Of a stretch of DNA of 64,000 nt, positions 42,314-55,391 are shown one piece after another. Origin of the DNA: Fremontodendron californicum (lineage: Eukaryota; Streptophyta; Magnoliopsida; Malvales; Malvaceae); assembly GCA_030761205.1 (NCBI GenBank), contig JAULJL010000025.1:8499501-8563500 (forward strand), in the 5' to 3' direction. A program made the position numbers and the translations under genes. Position 1 is the stretch's first letter; each line of letters begins with the position of its first letter. The notes beneath the pieces are model-generated. The model saw only the letters and a list, made by a program, of their open reading frames with translations. It made no database searches and was not told the origin of the DNA.

Positions 42314-43969
42314 TATTGAGATTCGGCTCATGCTCTATAATTTAATCAACAAGTTAAACATACAACGCAGCGGAATAAAATAAAACATAGAGAATACCGA
42401 ATCCCTCCACGGATCTGCCTATGAATTCAAAACGACCAGGCTGTTAAGAACAGATAACAATCAAAATCTCAAACCTCTGTATTGGAGATTGCCAAAACCT
42501 GAAGACATATTCTTGACGTTCTTGTTCTTGTACACAAAGCTCGCTTGTCGAAAACCAAAGCCGTCCAATTGTCCGACCTCTGACAGTAATCCACACGGGT
42601 GATCTAAAAACCTTCACCGGGATTATGTTTTGCCAAGACGATGCTAGTAGTCTAGGTTGTGAGAAACCTTCCTCCTCTACCTTAGTTAGCCAAAAGTAAC
42701 AAGAAGAATCGTATTCCTCCTTCACCTATGCTATTCGGCCGAACCTCACCAATTTTAGTGAGAGGCGTCGATTCAGGTAAAATCTTTAGGGGGAGGCGGC
42801 AAAAACATAAGCATATATATAAGTAGGTTTAGTGTATGCCAACTTCTGTACTAACTGCAGTAAAGCCCTTATACATATTATGAAACATTCACAATAATCC
42901 CACAACACTTAATGAATATTTAATCTGGCCCAATCTCATTTTAATTTCATTAATCACCTTTTGTGTGTGACCCATTAGCCTTTAACATGTTGGCAATAAA
43001 TATAATAAATTCAATTAAGAATTTCCTATTTATGTTTATAGATCATGATCGGTATCTAGCAATGCATCATGACCATCCAAATGTCAAGAGATTCAACAAG
43101 CTTCGACTAGCCTTTCGTGTACAACATGTCTGTGTAATTCGATCCCTTTATCAAATATCTCGGGATAGGAAAGAACATGGTTCAGTGTCTACTCTTAACC
43201 CATTCCATATTAGATATGCAGCTTTAATATTAACTCCTTAAGTATTGCCTTGGACAATGACTTCCATAAGTTAATATAAGATAGAGACATGTGAGATATG
43301 TCCCCTTAATCACTTGGGGTAATGAATCCTCTCTAGACCACTCATTCATCTTCGTATGCTTCATGTCATACCCAATAACACCCTACTATAAGCATCCTCG
43401 TGATTGGGACATGTTCGTAATGAAATCTAAGTATGACAGTTCACATACAAGATGACTTGGTGTCACAAGTCAAAGGATTACTGACACTATTGACACATGA
43501 GATTATTTTCCATAGACACTTGAGTGAAATACCAATTGGAACTCTCATAGCGGGTCATGTTCAGTGAACTTGTTCAACTAACAAGCACCCATATGTTATC
43601 CCCAAGTATCTCTATACTTTCAACCTATGAGTTCAGTTGCATGCATCAAGTGCATGAAGGCTTAACATATGCCAGTCTTTTTGAGCATTGTCAATGCCCT
43701 GTCTTGACAATACAATGACCAGGAATAGCTTTAGAAACACGGCATTGATGCATAAGGATCCTCATTATATGTAACTCCTTACAATTCCTTTGCAATGCCT
43801 TTGTGTTTCATGGGCTTTATCTTTACAAGTCATTTATAACAATTATAACAATACTTATGGATAAAGAAATACCTCAGTTATAATTAATAAACTATAATGT
43901 GCAATACATGAATATATAAATAGTGTTTTACAAGCCTAACTTGATTGGCTTGTAGGGCTTACACCAACA
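42314..43969 (-). repeat. Copia 5' LTR
   Basis: 1656 bp, plus-strand ends TATTGAGATTCGG and TACACCAACA. It matches 35592-37258. Confidence 0.85.
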
Positions 43970-44467
43970 AAGTGGTCATGACATGCAATGGTTATAGGAG
44001 AACATGAATCTTGTTAAAGCATGAATATGCATGGCAAAGCAAGCTAAACCTAAATCTAAAGAATGCATGGCAATAACACAAACATATAGCATGCTTAAAC
44101 AAAATACACAACCAAATATCATGAAAATGCAAACCTATCAACTAGTATGATGAAAATGCACATACAAAGCATACAAAATAAGGGGTGGTCGAATGGTCCC
44201 ATACTTTAAAATGAGCATGTCATTTTCACAAACACATGATATACTAACATGCAAGATTAAAGAATAATACTCAAATCATGCAAATATAAAGTAAAGGCAT
44301 GAAAAGCAATAGGCATTTTCACAAACACATGGATTAACAAAATATAAAACTAAAACAAACTTAAACATTTTGAAAACAAAAACTCAAAAATGCAAGACAA
44401 GTAAAATAAACATGATAACAAGATAGTAGACTCAAAAATGGAAACACGCAAGCAACCAAATCAAAAC
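43970..44467 (-). mobile_element. Ogre-type LTR (family B), minus strand, left piece
   Basis: The sequence is the reverse complement of the LTR text near 46440-47030 of the neighbouring element (for example AGTAAAATAAACATGATAAC and GCATGCTTAAACAAAATAC). It is cut at 44467 by insertion of 44468-60265 and resumes at 60266. Confidence 0.75.
44463..44467. repeat. Target-site duplication AAAAC (left)
   Basis: AAAAC precedes TGTAGACACC at 44468 and recurs at 60266-60270 after the second LTR. Confidence 0.85.
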
Positions 44468-45099
44468 TGTAGACACCTAATTTTGTCCGGACTACTAAAA
44501 CAGGTATGTTTTCTTCCTAAATTGATGTTTCAGAATCTAAAAAAGATTTTTTTTCATCCTGCAGGTGGTACTCCGAGACTTAGTCTAAGAAAGTGAGCAT
44601 AAAAAGTCAAACTTGAAAAAGTCAACACCGAAAGTCAACTTCAAAAAGTCAACTACTGAAAAAGTCAACCCACTTTCAAAATCAAGATTTGAAGTTCAAT
44701 TGAAAAATGGTGAAAGAATTTTGATAATCCGAGGTCTACATCGAAAGATATGGAGTTCGAAAGTTGGGTTATGGAGATTCAATAGAAAGAAAACCTTAAT
44801 CCAGGAAATTTGGGAAAAAGTGCTTAAATGATCGAATTGGTAAAAATTGAAGGTTCCAAATGAAAGATAAGCATTGACTACGGGTAATGGAGAAGCCACT
44901 TGAAAGCAAAACTGAAAGAAAAGTCAATCCGGAAGAAAACCGAGAATTAGGGTTTTTGGTGGATTTTGGTGAAATTGGGAAGAAATACAGAAATGGCCCG
45001 ACTCAGTGGGACTAAAGGCCCCAATGGATGAGGAGTGATTAAAAAAAGATAGCCCAAGTCTCAATTTGAAGAAAATCTGAAAATCGGACTTGTTTTGAG

Positions 45100-45500
45100 C
45101 AAAACCAGGTTTCGGAGGCAAAAAGGCGAAATTGGAAATTTTGGGATAAATAGCAAATGAACTCCAAAAATTCTGAAAAATTGCAAATCTCATTCTTAAA
45201 TCATTGAAGAGATTGGAGCAACAAAATCTTGATTCGGAGTTCGTTTGCAAAATGACCAAATCCCGGGTCTCTTATGTAGAAATTCAATAAGATAAATCCT
45301 AGAAAAATAGCAAATGAACTCCAAAAATTTTGAAAATTTGCAAATATCATTTTTAAATTATTTGGAAGAGATTGGTGAGGAAAAATCTTGATTTGGAGCT
45401 CGTTTAAAAAATGGTAAAATTTGGGGGCATAAAAAGGCAATTTTGGAAGAAAAAATCCAAATAAATAGCAAATGGACTCGAAAAATTTTGAAAACTTCCA
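45100..45500. repeat. ~158-bp tandem units in the family B LTR
   Basis: Units contain AAATAGCAAATGAACTCCAA, then GGAAGAGATTGG, GATTTGGAGCTCGTTT and AAAATGG. Three units are visible here, four in the 3' LTR (56070-56620), and inverted units occur at 61200-61740. Confidence 0.7.
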
Positions 45501-48129
45501 AAATTCAATTTTTTATTATTTTGAAAGTATTGAAAAAAGAAAATTTTAATTTGGAGTCCGTTTTCCATTTATTTATGTTCAGGGGGCAAAAAGGTTATTT
45601 TACCCAAGAAATCGAAATGGGCTTTTCTTGCCTTTTAAAAAATGAGACATGGGCTGGAAGAAAAGGGGCTAGCCGGCCAAGGCCCAAGAATAGCTAGATA
45701 GTTTCTGATTTTTTAATCAAAATACCAACAATGAAGAGGAAGTTAGTTATTTTTTTATCAAGCCTTTGCAAATAAGCCACATGGACCAATGTATGAAGAG
45801 GGGGAGTGTCAACATAACGGCTTAAGATTCTTGAACAGCTGTAATTGTGGATACCTGATGGCCTAATATAAGGGTGATAATTTCATGTTTTGAACATCTT
45901 GGATCAATAGCCCTTGGATGAAAAATTGGTTAATGGAAAAATGACAACATCTTAGCCTTGAGGGGAGGTTTCGGCCACACTACAAGGGGACTCTCTCTTT
46001 CATTTTCAAATTATTCAGTCTCTATTATCTCTTGGATTTTGGATGATTTTTCTCACCATTGTTGAAAGGCAAAAACAAAATTTTAGAAAAGAAAAGAAAT
46101 AGAAGAGAAAAAGCTTGAAAGATAGCTTCTAGAGGTTGCTTTAAGCACCATACTCTTGCACTTTCTTTGATTTCCCATTCTTGATTTGCTGTTTTGATTA
46201 CTATTTTGGTGAGTTTCTTTTGGTTTCTCTTTTTAAATAAGTGTTTTTAATGTTCTTCTTTAAGTTCCTTCTTCATTCTTTCTTGTAAACAGCTCTTGAT
46301 TTTTTTTTTCCTTTTGTTTTTGAGATGGCCGAATGGCCTAGTCTTTTGGGTAGTTTCTATTTGCATTTTTTATTTCATGTTATTCTTGATATTTAACAAG
46401 TTTTGATGCTTTAATCTTCTTCTAATACAAAAATATGAAGCTTGTTTTAATTTGGTTGCTTGCTTGTTTCTATTTTTGAGTCTATTATCTTGTTATCATG
46501 TTTATTTTACTTGTCTTGCATTTTTGATTTTCTGTTTTCAAAATGTTTAAGTTTTTTTTTGTTTTATAATTTGTTAATCCATGTGTTTGTGAAAATGCCT
46601 ATTGTTTTTCATGCCTTTACTTTATATTTGCATGATTTGAGCATTATTCTTTAGCTATGCATGTTAGTATATCATGTGTTTGTGAAAATGCCATGCTCAT
46701 TTTAAGCATCCCCCACATTCGGCCACTTCATATTGTTTGCTTTGTGTGTGCATTTTTGTTATGTTAGTTGATAGTTTTGCATTTTCATGATATTTGGTAG
46801 AGTATTTTGTTTAAGCATGCCATGTGTTTGTGTTATTGCCATGCATATTTTAGGTTTAGGATTGGTTTGTTTTGTCATGCATTTTAGACCTAGGTTGCAT
46901 TAAATGCCATGCAAGTTCATTTAGGTCTAGGTCATTTTATTGATGCCATGCATTTTTCATGTCATTTAGGTTTTAAATCATGCATTTCATGCATCGTATT
47001 TGCTGTATTTTTCATGCATTTCATGTCCTTGCCACTTGACTTATGAATTAGGCCAATCAATGGTTCAAAGTCATGCTCTCTTGAGCATACTTGTTGAAAA
47101 TTAAAGAGTTGTCAAATTGATTATTCTACCTTTGTGATTTTTTTTTTTTACTTTGCCAATTTTTTGCCTAACTTTTCAAAAGTGTTAGCTACTGTTTGTG
47201 AGCCTTTTAGATAGTCTCTAATATTTTTACTTTGATTTTTAAATGATTTTATCAAAGGCAAAAGAATGTGTTTTGGCAAAACAGTTTTTTCACCCAGTAC
47301 TCGTACTTTCTCAATTTTTCTGGGCAGTCATCTATAATCAGAAAATGAAGCCAATTTTTTTCCCGTGTAGTTTTACATGTTTTGAGTCACCATTATTTGT
47401 TTTAGATTTTTTTGAATTTTTAAAAATAGGGTAAAAAATAATGCTTTAAAACTGGACAGTGGAGGCAGAATTGAATTTGAAGGAAAATCATTTTTTTGTT
47501 TTGGTTAAGTTAAATAGAGGGGGCTGATTAGAAAGTTTAGCTACTGATTTAGGATAGTTTCTAAGCCTTTTTAAACTCTAAAAATGATTTTGTAAGTCTC
47601 AAGTTAAGGGTGGTCAAGTCTGGGATTTTAAACTTAGAAAATTAGAGCCATTTAAAAAGGGTTTAGCTAAGTTTTTATTTTTAATCTAAGCTTTTCAAAA
47701 TTGTTTCCAAACAATCACAAAGTATTTTGATTTTAGAATATTTAATTTGATATATTTTTCTAAGGTAGCCGGATATCTTTTTAGATATACGGATTTTCTT
47801 AATTAAAGGAAAAAATACATTCTCATGCATTGCATTTTCCATATTCATGCATATTATATAATATGTAATTTTTGCTATGTTTAATTTCCATGATGCTGTT
47901 ATTATCTTTGATTTAAATTTTTGATATTATATTATTTGCTATATGGTTTTGAATATTTCATGATATCCTATGCTTTTTATTTAGTTATTTTTGTCATATT
48001 ATTTAGCATATGTTATGTTCATGTATTATTATTTCTATTTTTATTTTCATGCATATTATATGATAGCATTATTTTATATTTCATGTCATTTAGATTATAT
48101 GCCATATCATTTATATTTTCCACGTCATT

Positions 48130-48400
48130 TAAATTATTTCATTTCATATAGAATATATTATGTTACCTAGGTCATTTCATGTAGAATATATTATGTTACC
48201 TAGGTCATTTCATTTCATTTAGAATATATTATGTCACTTAGGATATTTTATTTCATTTAGAATGTATCATATGACTTAGGATATTACATTTCATATATAA
48301 TATATCATGTTACCTAGGTCATTTCATTCCAATTAGAATATATCATATAACTTAGGATATTTCATTTCATTTAGAATATGCTAAGACATTTAAATTATAT
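48130..48400. repeat. Tandem TTTAGAATATATTATGT-type repeat
   Basis: Degenerate ~40-45 bp units with TTAGAATATATTATGTTACC and AGGTCATTTCATTTCATT. The same array recurs at 59215-59470 in the 3' LTR. Confidence 0.75.
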
Positions 48401-49174
48401 CATATCATTTAGGTTCATTATATTATTTAGACTTTGCTATGTCATTTTATTTATGTCATACATATTCATATTCATATGTTTTTTAAAAATTTCAAAAAGG
48501 TAATGATTTTCAATAAAATAAAGATATTCCCGAGTTAAAATAATTCATGAATTCTCTACCGGGTTTGCTGGGGAGGATATCATCAATTATCACTAATAAC
48601 GGAATATCTTCTTTAAAATGAGAATGATTCGGAAAGTTTTCCAAACTAATAAAAATTTCTATATTTTGCCATATTTGTTGGGGAATATAGAAAAATTTTG
48701 AATTTATAAATTTCGGATAATTTTCAATTAAAAATGGAATTATTCTTCTTTAAATTGGGGAATTAACTTGAAATACTAAATTTAAAACTAACTTTTTACC
48801 GAGACTTGAGATAACACACAATTAATAAGTTATCGTTTTATACGGGCGTTGTGGGGGGGCTAATCCTTCCCCACACGTAACCAGGTCCCGAACCCGCTTC
48901 TTTGATTTCTCTGATTTAAAACGCAGACTTTAAATTGGTTTTAAAAATATTTTAATTAATTTTAAAATATTTTATAAAACCAGTTTTAATAGGTGGCCGA
49001 TCACACCTAGCTAAAAAAGATTGGTGGGGACTCCATATCTTTTTCAAGGTCATTTTCAAAACCTTCATTTCAAGAGGAATTAAGTCGACTTTTCCTCGAT
49101 TTTTTTTTAATGTCATGCTTAACGAATAATAAAGTTTTGCGATGAGACTTGTTATTTTTTAGGTTGCTACAGCT

Positions 49175-49192
49175 TGGTGACTCCATTGGGGA
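49175..49192 (+). promoter_or_regulatory. Primer-binding site, probably tRNA-Arg
   Basis: TGGTGACTCCATTGGGGA begins three bases after the LTR end. Ogre-type elements use a tRNA-Arg primer with nearly this sequence. The tRNA identity is from memory. Confidence 0.65.
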
Positions 49193-50768
49193 ATTTTAGA
49201 GAGTCATGCCTAGAATTAGTCGTGTGTTATCAAAGTCTCCGTTTTGATGGTTTAATTGGTATTTAATTTTAATTCCCCCATTTTTTTAAATAATAAGGAG
49301 AATTTTGAAAATAATAAAATGTTTTAAATATGTCCATATTCATGTGCATACATTTTATTATTGTTCTCTAGTTATTTAATAATTGTATATTATAATTGCT
49401 TGTTGGTTAATGCGTTACACTATTCTTGAATGTTTTTTTTATAAATTGCTAGGGCATTTAGAACAAGGTTTGTAGAATAGGTGGTGAAAGGTTTGATTTT
49501 TCCTCCACACACACCACACGTGCATTTGCATATCATGAGCCCTATACCCGGGTTTCGTCCTTTTAGGTGGGAACAAAGTAACTAAGCCTTCGTGATTAAA
49601 AATCTGCATAGGCTAGTGAAACACTTCCGGAGTACTAAATTACCTAAGCCTTTGTGATTAACAATCTGCATGGGCTAGGGAAATAGACTCTAACGAATTG
49701 AACCCGCGTTTATCGGGGTGCCTTAATAGCCTTCACCGACGAAAGTGAGGAGCAATTCGGGGCCTTTAGAACCGATTCACTCTCATATAGTGAACCTAGA
49801 CGAAGCCATGCTGAATTTTCGATTAGATACTGAAGATAGGAACACATGAAGGGACATTTCTAAACCTTTTAATACCTATTTTACACTCTGAATAAGTGTG
49901 GTAGATCGGGCAACGATGTACGTACATCACCCGTAATAAATGTGATAATCCGCCCCAAAGGCACTGTGATACCTGTATAAGTAGATATGGTTGGGGCAAG
50001 TGCTCACTAACTTTTTGAAATTCAAAATACAAACATTCTTTTTCAAATATTTTTGCATTTTGTACATTTCATGCATGTGTGAATAGAGCATGTACATTTA
50101 TGGTTGTATTGTTGATCTCATTTTTTTTGCAATAAACTGATGGTGGTAATAATTTTATTTGATGGTTTCTATAAACTGGTAGAGTTACATGAACATTTGC
50201 ATATTGTACCATAGTAGGATCCACTACCCCAAAATTCTTTTGAAAATAATGTGTTTGGTTTTTCATAAAGGAAACAAGTTTCAAAAAATCATAAATTTGG
50301 AGGCAAATCTTGCATAATGAGATTTTTGAATAATAAAGATTTAGGTCCCACCAATTTCGTGTAATCATTGGTTAATTTATTTGTATCATTTTGACATCAT
50401 CTTACAGTCCTAACATGCATGGTTATTCATTGTAGAATACATTTGTGATATACATGGTCATTCTTTGTACCTACCTTTGTGTTAATTCATTTATTCTTTG
50501 CATATATTATTTTGACATCATAGCATGCATGGTCATTCATTGTAGAATACGTTTATGACATGCATAGTCATTATTTGTATATACATGTGCATCAATTTAT
50601 TCATTTTTTAAATGCATCATGTTGGCATTTAATTGCATCCATAGCATACATAGTCATCATAATTTCTCTGTATATGTTCATGCATTAATCATCAGTATAT
50701 TCATGCACATAGGAATAGAGCATGTACATTCAGAACTGTATTCTTAATCTCATGACATTTTCATTTGC
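49193..50768 (+). other. Leader of the family B element
   Basis: No gene. CTAAGCCTTCGTGATTAAAAATCTGCATAGGCTAG near 49580 recurs with few changes near 49650. Further right the sequence is rich in CATGCAT and TCATTC motifs. Confidence 0.55.
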
Positions 50769-51719
50769 ATGAAAGGGGTTCGAGATATGAGGAAAGAATC
50801 GGAGGAACGATTGGGTGCTCTGGAACGAAATCAAGAGGAATTTGTACATGAGATCCGGGAGGTGAAAGAACAGCTCGCCAAATTGATGAAAATGTTTGAG
50901 GATATGGGTAAGAGTAAGGGGGAACTTTCTCAGGGCTCTACATCGTCTTCGGATCAACCAAAACCATTAGGTCCAGAACATACAATCCTTGCTGGATCCT
51001 GCGCTTGTCAATGTCACAAAGGTTGCAATCCTGATGAAATTATGGACAAAATCGTGAAAATGATTAAACCTGAGAGCCTGATACCAAAGATAGAAACCTC
51101 AGATCCTGTACCATACCTGCAAACTGTTCTAGGTCCAAACCAGTATCCCCACCCTCCTATGGTCTAATCGTCCATTGGGATAATCACTACAGGACCTCTG
51201 AATCCCACTCCATTACCACCAATTGGCAATTCATATTGCTTCCCTCATCAATCACCTTATCCAGCATCTGGGATAGGAACCTCGAGCTATGTACAACCTC
51301 CAAAGGCCCCGTGTCCAAATCCATACCCTTACCATGTTGTTCCAAAACCTCTTCATGTAGACAATTCGGTTCAAACCTTAGTGCCACCACCAAGTGCCCC
51401 AAATCCTAGGCCATGTGTGACTAAGAAACAACCCAAAAACAAGACCCAAAGGTATTTTGATCCCCTTCCAATCAGCTATCAAGAGTTTTTCCCAATATTG
51501 GTCCGAAATCACCTGGTTGCCTATATGCTGTTAAAACCCCTATCTCCACCATACCCAAAGTGGTATAATTCGAATGCAAGATGTGATTATCACTGTGGAA
51601 CTGTTGGGCATAGCATTGAGCACTGCAATGCACTCAAGAACAAAGTACAATCCCTTATAGACGCCAAGTGGTTGGATCCAATGACACTAATTGACAGAGG
51701 ACTAGAAAAGGGTAATTAG
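50769..51719 (+). pseudogene. Ogre-type gag-like remnant, module 1
   Basis: An N-terminal coiled-coil-like piece (50769-51167; GALERNQEEFVHEIREVKEQ) is followed by a stop. A Pro-rich linker then leads to a C-terminal piece (51381-51719) with ISYQEFFPILVRNHLVA, the Cys/His knuckle-like CDYHCGTVGHSIEHC and VQSLIDAKWLDP. This resembles the ends of Ogre/Tat gag. Capsid core sequence is missing between the two pieces. A frame break near 51167-51380 makes it non-functional. It may correspond to the extra upstream ORF1 described in Ogre elements or to a duplicated gag. Confidence 0.6.
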
Positions 51720-52647
51720 GATTGGGAGATCTACAGCAATGATGTAGAAGGACTTCAATTTGATATGATGTAGTAGGATTTCACTTTTTCAGTAGCCGAC
51801 TCTTATAGCCTTAGGATGCTAGGAAGAATAAAGTGTTTGTAAAGACAGTTTTAACCACTGCTCAAATTTTATAAAACATGGTTATACCAATGTGAAAGTT
51901 GATATGGGAATGAATTGACTATGCTTCAAATTTATGAGATTTTGATGATTAAGTTCCTTTGATTCTTATTTCCTCCGTGATATCTTCCCTTTTGCATTTT
52001 GCATCCGATCAATTATTTGTCATACCATACATTCATACATGTATCATGTTAGCATCAGGTTTCATTCATAATCAACATGATTTTTCAGTATATATCCATG
52101 CATTAATTTGCTTATTCTTTACATGCATCATGATGACTTTGGGTTGCATTCGTGACAAACATAGTCAGCATGATTTCTTTGTATTAATCCGTAATGTTAA
52201 CATCAGGATGCATTCATAACACACATGGTCAGCATGATTTTCTATGTATATACTTTGTATCAATCATTCATTGTTTACATGCATCATAATTGACATCGTG
52301 TTGCATTCATAGTATATATGATCATTCATTGGGAAATACGCTGAAATGTACATGATCATTCATTGCATATATCCATGCGTTGATTTGTTTATTTTTTCTT
52401 GCAACATGTTGGCATCGTGATTGCATTTATTACATATATGGTCAGCATGTTTCCACTATACAAGTCCATACATCATATTGTTTAGGCTTCACGTGCATCA
52501 AATTGCATTCATGGCTCCTTCATCATGACACGCACTTTGGTGGAATAAAACAGAAGTTGGCTTGGCTTTAAAAGTCTTTGAAAGAATTTCCATTTCAAAT
52601 CAGAGGAATAAGAAGTACTGAGTACCCTTTTAATACAGGCTAGTGCT
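51720..52647 (+). other. Spacer between gag-like modules
   Basis: No gene. It is rich in GCATCATG, CATTCAT and GGTCAGCATGA-like text, similar to 50400-50720 in style. Confidence 0.5.
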
Positions 52648-54056
52648 ATGGAGAATGAACAAGTTGCCCGAATGGAAAGAATGGAAAGGGTACAGGAAGA
52701 ATTACGAGAACAGCTGGCAAAGTCTCAAGCAGAATCTAAAGATCAGATGACTAAATTGATAGAGCTAATGTCCACCGTAATCAAAGGATACACTAAAAAC
52801 TTGGCCGCCAGAGAAGGGTTAGAGGCACGAAAGGATCAGAATGAGGTCGTAATGATGGATGCCCAAAACACAGTTAACCCCGTCAATGTCTTAAATTCAG
52901 ATGATCCAGCTGAACAGGCAAAGTTGAAAATGGTTAATGAGGTAGAGTTGGCAGATTCCCAAAGGAAATATCAATTGCTAGATGAAAGGCTCCGGGCAGT
53001 AGAAAATACAGACGTATTCGGGAGTGTAGAGGTGAAAGAACGATGCTTGGTCTTCGATTTTGTTATCCCTCCTAAATTCAAGGTCCCTAAATTTGTGAAA
53101 TATGACGGGACGACTGATCCGTCAGCCCACATCACTATGTTCTGTCGAAAGATGACAAGTCATATAGATAATGATAAGCTTCTGATTCACTACTTTCAGG
53201 ATAGCCTCAGCGGGTCCGTAATTAGGTTGTATAGTTAGTTGAGCAAGGATCAGATTCACTCTTGGAATGATTTGGCTAGGGCTTTTCTAAACCAGTACAA
53301 GCATATGACCGATAGGACACCTGATCGTCTTACTTTGCAAAATATGGAGAAAAAAGCTACTGAGAGCTTCAAAGAGTATGCTCAGAGGTGGAGGAACATG
53401 TCTACCCAAGTACAACCACCTTTGACACAAAAGGAAATCACCGTCCTTTTTGTGAATACACTGCAGGCCCCGTACTATGATAGACTCATCGGCAATGCCT
53501 CGAAGAATTTTGCGGATATAGTAATCTCAGGGGAGATGATTGAGAATACTATCAAGAATGGGAAACTTGAAAGAGAAGGAACATCCAATGCTGAGAGAAA
53601 TAAGGCACCTAGAAAGAAAGAGGAAGATGTCCAAGCTATGGGTGATTTTGTTCCATATTCCCAATTTCCCTCATACCAATCATGTTACCCTACTGAGGTA
53701 TCTCCAAGCCTTTATCCTTACCTACCTACCAAAACACCTAATCCTATACCAGCCCTTGCAACAAGGCCTACTTTCAGAAAATGACCGCGGGAAAACCAAG
53801 AAAGAATTCCAACCCCCATCCCTGACTTAATGCCATTACTAATAAAGAATTAGTACCTTACCCCGGTACCTTTGAAAATAGCTCTGAATCCATCAGCGAG
53901 GAGTTATGACCCTGGAAGCAAGTGTGATTATCACCTGGGGTAGTTGGGCATTCAACTTAAAAATGTAGACAACTGAAAGAAAGGATTGAAAGTCTTATCC
54001 GTGATGGTATATTGACACCGGAGCTTATCAATCAGTGGAAGACCGTTTTACCATAA
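52648..54056 (+). pseudogene. Ogre/Tat gag remnant, module 2
   Basis: Gag would form the virus-like particle. Residues 1-60 are Glu/Gln-rich coiled coil (RMERVQEELREQL). The capsid-type domain follows: PPKFKVPKFVKYDGTTDP (near 53068-53121), HYFQDSLSGSV, DQIHSWNDLARAFLNQY, ESFKEYAQRWR. A TAG at 53236-53238 interrupts the frame in the capsid, with the same frame continuing to a stop at 53784. A damaged knuckle region (KCDYHLG then a stop) and ESLIRDGILTPELINQW lie at 53920-54056. No protease or reverse transcriptase follows. The break and missing pol mean this copy is inert. Confidence 0.8.
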
Positions 54057-55377
54057 ATCAGTTTCTTTCAGGGTTTTAGGGGGAGAATTACTACCTTTGA
54101 AGGATGTCAATAGAAGCATTTTGATGCATGTAGTTTCAGACCTTATGATGAAAACACTTGTCTCATGTCGACATTCATATGAATTAAATGAATTTTGATT
54201 TTTAAATGCTTTGTGTTTGTTGTGTTTTAACAATAATCTGAATTTGCAAAAACAAGCATTAAGGAAGTTTTAATAATGGATAGTCTCAAGAATATTGATG
54301 ATCATCGTTACAAATGACCCAATACCTTCTCCCCTCTCTTTTAAGCATTCATAGGCCTAAACCCATTGAATCGAGAACACTTGAAAGACCTAATGCTTCA
54401 AGGGTTATGAATGATTGAACTTCATAAAACCATTGTCATCATAGAATAAGCAAAGATATAGATCCTAGTCTAGGCTATGAACAAAGAAACGAACTTTTCG
54501 AAATTTTATCGAACTCCTTGAAATTCAAACAAATGAGACTTTCTTTTAAGAATTTAGATCATGGTAATTTGGTGTGTGTCAAGGTTGTGCCAAAACCATT
54601 AATGTCATTTTCAACAACCACAAAACACTAATTGCCCAAACATCACTTCATGATTGACACCCTGGGGCATAATGATTAAACTAGATTATCCCATGTCCCA
54701 GAGAAAACTTATTTTTTAGGTCATATTTTCTTTGTCTCTTCAAAGAACTCAGATTTGAAACTCAGCCTTTTCAAAATAGACCTAGACTTTCTATGTTTCT
54801 CGTTGATACAAATTCTCACGGTTAATCAAGTTAGGGCATCATATGTGGAAATGATGGATACATGGTGTATAAGGATGGACTAACGCATGAATCATTGGGG
54901 CATGCGATGAAAAAAAAAAAAAAAAAAAAGAAGAAAAATTGTGCTATCATGCATATGAGAATTCGGATGATTCCAAAGTGCAAAATGAAATTTTGATTAT
55001 CTATCTCCCCTAGGGATTGCTTTTCAATGAGAATATTTGTGCTTGATATGATGAATGGCCATCTCTTTTAAGACCTCCGGGCATAATTTTTCTTTAAATT
55101 ATAGATAAGACCTCCGGGCACTATTTTTAAGACCTCCGGGCACAATTTTCATTTTACAAATCGAACTCGTTTCCTTAAGACGGGTCGAGCCTTGATTAGT
55201 CAGGGAACTCAAATTAAGGACAATATCTTCTATTTACAGCTTTTTTCAACAAAAAAAATGAAAAAAATGAAAATGAAAAATGGAACCCCCTTTCCCTTCC
55301 CTTCACATGTGATTTCACTAACCGGACAAAATTAGTATTTGTTTATCTTTGCCTGATTCCTGATTCTCAGCAATAGC
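54057..55377 (+). other. 3' non-coding region of the family B element
   Basis: No gene. It has an A run at 54911-54929, three copies of AAGACCTCCGGGCA near 55070-55142, and a remnant of the 72-bp minisatellite unit near 55155-55195 (AAATCGAACTCG and GACGGGTCGAGCC). Confidence 0.6.
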
Positions 55378-55391
55378 TAAAGAGGGACAGC
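55378..55391 (+). promoter_or_regulatory. Polypurine tract of the family B element
   Basis: TAAAGAGGGACAGC directly before TGTAGACACC of the 3' LTR. Confidence 0.75.

Larger units (their letters stand above)
35592..43969 (-). mobile_element. Decayed Ty1/copia element with both LTRs
   Basis: Two LTRs (42314-43969 as 5', 35592-37258 as 3') enclose an initiator-Met primer site, a decayed pol and a polypurine tract, all minus strand. Total 8378 bp. The flanks (CATAT left, AAGTG right) do not form a target duplication, so one side has been rearranged: copia interior lies left and an Ogre-type LTR right. Confidence 0.85.
44468..49171 (+). repeat. 5' LTR, family B
   Basis: 4704 bp, TGTAGACACCTAATTTTGTC to GGTTGCTACA. 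It contains a gene-free mosaic: ~158-bp units (45100-45500), an ATG/CAT-rich stretch and the 48130-48400 repeat. It is slightly shorter than its partner because of one fewer 158-bp unit. Confidence 0.85.

Noticed and set aside
47921..48151. 76-residue frame rich in Phe, Ile and Leu
   Set aside because: AT-rich LTR sequence with no counterpart frame in the partner LTR. Not a supported gene.
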